From contig DATAYF010000562.1 in NCBI GenBank assembly GCA_036272735.1, forward strand, positions 1-5,533: a DNA stretch of 5,533 nt. The letters run 5' to 3'. Made by a program: the position numbers and the translations under genes. The notes beneath the pieces are model-generated. The model was not told the DNA's origin. It searched no databases and saw nothing but the letters and a program-made list of their open reading frames with translations. The stretch comes from DATAYF01 sp036272735 (GTDB taxonomy: Bacteria > Chloroflexota > Ktedonobacteria > Ktedonobacterales > Ktedonobacteraceae). Positions 4,783-5,533 of the stretch are shown piece after piece. Positions within the stretch are counted from its first letter, which is position 1, and every line of letters begins with the position of its first letter.

Positions 4783-4835
4783 TCCGAACCCCAACGCCAC
4801 TAGCGTGGCTAGCGCTCCGCGCTCAGGGGTTCGGA
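4783..4835. repeat. Palindromic three-way-junction element upstream of the TPR gene
   Basis: Outer arms TCCGAACCCC (4783-4792) and GGGGTTCGGA (4826-4835) pair perfectly over 10 bp. Between them are two side-by-side hairpins, GCCAC/GTGGC (4796-4800 with 4805-4809) and AGCGC/GCGCT (4811-4815 with 4819-4823). The 53 bases therefore fold into a Y shape in either strand. It is richer in G and C than its surroundings. It lies between the candidate TPR promoter and the TPR start, so it would be in the 5' untranslated RNA. It could be an RNA regulatory element or a copy of a small dispersed palindromic repeat. Confidence 0.65.
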
Positions 4836-4863
4836 TACGTAGTATGCGATAAATACCTTGCGT

Positions 4864-4872
4864 AGTATAGCA
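4864..4872 (-). promoter_or_regulatory. Extended -10 promoter candidate for the TPR gene
   Basis: Minus strand TGC-TATACT (4872-4864) is a good extended -10 element. Transcription would begin near 4857 and give a leader of about 130 bases that includes the three-way-junction element. The same eight bases, ATACTACG on the minus strand, recur 23 bases downstream (4845-4838). No -35 box is evident. Confidence 0.4.
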
Positions 4873-4915
4873 CGCCAGGCGCTCTTCTTCCTAGTATGAC
4901 CATGACGCTACGCAT

Positions 4916-4955
4916 AAAAACACGCCCTCGGATCTCCTATAGAGACACGAGAGCG
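4916..4955 (-). terminator. Intrinsic terminator of the GntR-type gene
   Basis: On the minus strand an 8-bp stem (4955-4948 with 4930-4923, one G-T pair) encloses a smaller TCTC/GAGA hairpin. Five T (plus-strand A run, 4916-4920) follow two bases after the stem. It begins six bases past the GntR stop codon, which matches an intrinsic terminator and separates this gene from the TPR gene. Confidence 0.85.
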
Positions 4956-4960
4956 CATTT

Positions 4961-5533
4961 CTAGTGAGCGACGCGCAAGGTCAGGTGAAACTCGTGAGCG
5001 TGCGCCGGATAAAACGCCTCCGTATACTCAATAGGAGATCCAGTCTCGTCGAAGGTCGTACAAGCCAGGCGAATACCGGCAGATTGAGGTGAGACATGCA
5101 GGAGGCCAGCTTCTCGCTCAGAAGCGACGTCGGCCTTCAACGTTTGCTCGACAATATATGGCTGCAAACCTTCAGCAGACATCAGGCTGTAAAGAGAACC
5201 ATCAGCGATTTCTTTGGCACGCTGGTACACGTTGGCGGCCTGTGGATGAGGCAAATAGTCAATTTCATAGGCGACCACGGCCCCGTCAGCGGTCCGCACG
5301 CGTTCCAAACGGACAACCTGTTCTTCATCCGTCAGGCGAAGTTGTTCACGAACCAGTTGTGAGCCGCGTACCAGTTCACTCATCACCAACATGCTGCCAG
5401 GTCGTTTGCCACGATGGCGCAATTCATCAGAAAAACTACTGAACTCACTCACAGAATGTTGTTGCTGTATACGTGGCTCACACACAAATGTGCCCCGGCC
5501 ATGCTGGCGATACAGTAGTCCCTCGTGCACAAG
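4961..5533 (-). CDS. GntR-family (HutC/FarR type) transcriptional regulator with UTRA domain, N-terminus outside the window
   Basis: The visible 190 residues are the C-terminal part of a HutC-subfamily GntR repressor. They begin with the wing of the winged helix, LVHEGLLYRQHGRGTFV, whose GRGTFV motif is diagnostic. The rest is a UTRA effector-binding domain: RLERVRTADGAVVAYEIDYLP in the middle, and the typical end IEYTEAFYPAHAHEFHLTL. Members bind operator DNA as dimers and release it on binding a small molecule, often a sugar phosphate, amino sugar, histidine-pathway compound or fatty acid. The ligand cannot be read here. About 60 residues with the DNA-recognition helices lie beyond the right edge, as does the true start. 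The stop is at 4961-4963, and an intrinsic terminator follows. Its target genes are probably outside the window. Confidence 0.92.
   Translation of the reverse strand, partial: LVHEGLLYRQHGRGTFVCEPRIQQQHSVSEFSSFSDELRHRGKRPGSMLVMSELVRGSQLVREQLRLTDEEQVVRLERVRTADGAVVAYEIDYLPHPQAANVYQRAKEIADGSLYSLMSAEGLQPYIVEQTLKADVASEREAGLLHVSPQSAGIRLACTTFDETGSPIEYTEAFYPAHAHEFHLTLRVAH

Overview
The window is 5,533 bp of bacterial chromosome with balanced base composition and short intergenic gaps. My best guess at its source is a Chloroflexota bacterium, possibly of the Ktedonobacteria. The guess rests on a truncated MmyB-type regulator divergent from a short-chain dehydrogenase, an isolated moaD-moaE pair, and large intergenic palindromes. 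It is inference only, because nothing here is a phylogenetic marker.

Left end (1-437, leftward). Positions 34-1 carry the first 11 codons of a gene leaving the window. It has a near-consensus promoter, a TetR-type inverted repeat over the predicted start of transcription, and a good ribosome binding site, so it may be an autoregulated TetR-family gene. Next is a 79-codon gene that keeps the DNA-binding domain of an MmyB-type XRE regulator but stops directly after it. 438-1651 (rightward). A complete classical short-chain dehydrogenase/reductase (SDR) is transcribed away from the regulator remnant. A 235-bp gap follows, with an imperfect hairpin and a short palindrome but no convincing gene.

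Centre (1652-3264, rightward). moaD and moaE encode the two subunits of molybdopterin synthase. moaD looks leaderless, and its diglycine tail is followed by two extra residues. Downstream is a single-chain fusion of a MntA-like nucleotidyltransferase and a HepT-like HEPN ribonuclease, the two halves of a type VII toxin-antitoxin pair. The tyrosine normally AMPylated in HepT is a proline here, and the nucleotidyltransferase GS motif reads GA. The leader of this gene can fold so that its ribosome binding site is buried in a perfect 9-bp stem.

Right part (3331-5533, leftward). A large acidic protein of about eleven tetratricopeptide repeats (TPRs) converges on the toxin-antitoxin fusion. The two genes share a 22-bp perfect hairpin that is the TPR gene's terminator. 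Upstream of the TPR gene is a 53-bp palindrome that folds as a three-way junction, probably inside its 5' untranslated region. The last gene, cut by the window edge, is a GntR/HutC-type regulator with a UTRA effector domain and its own terminator.

There is no single large operon. moaD-moaE is the only clear two-gene unit. The points most worth following are the fused MntA-HepT with its altered motifs and occluded start, and the MoaD tail that should need trimming before the protein can carry sulfur.
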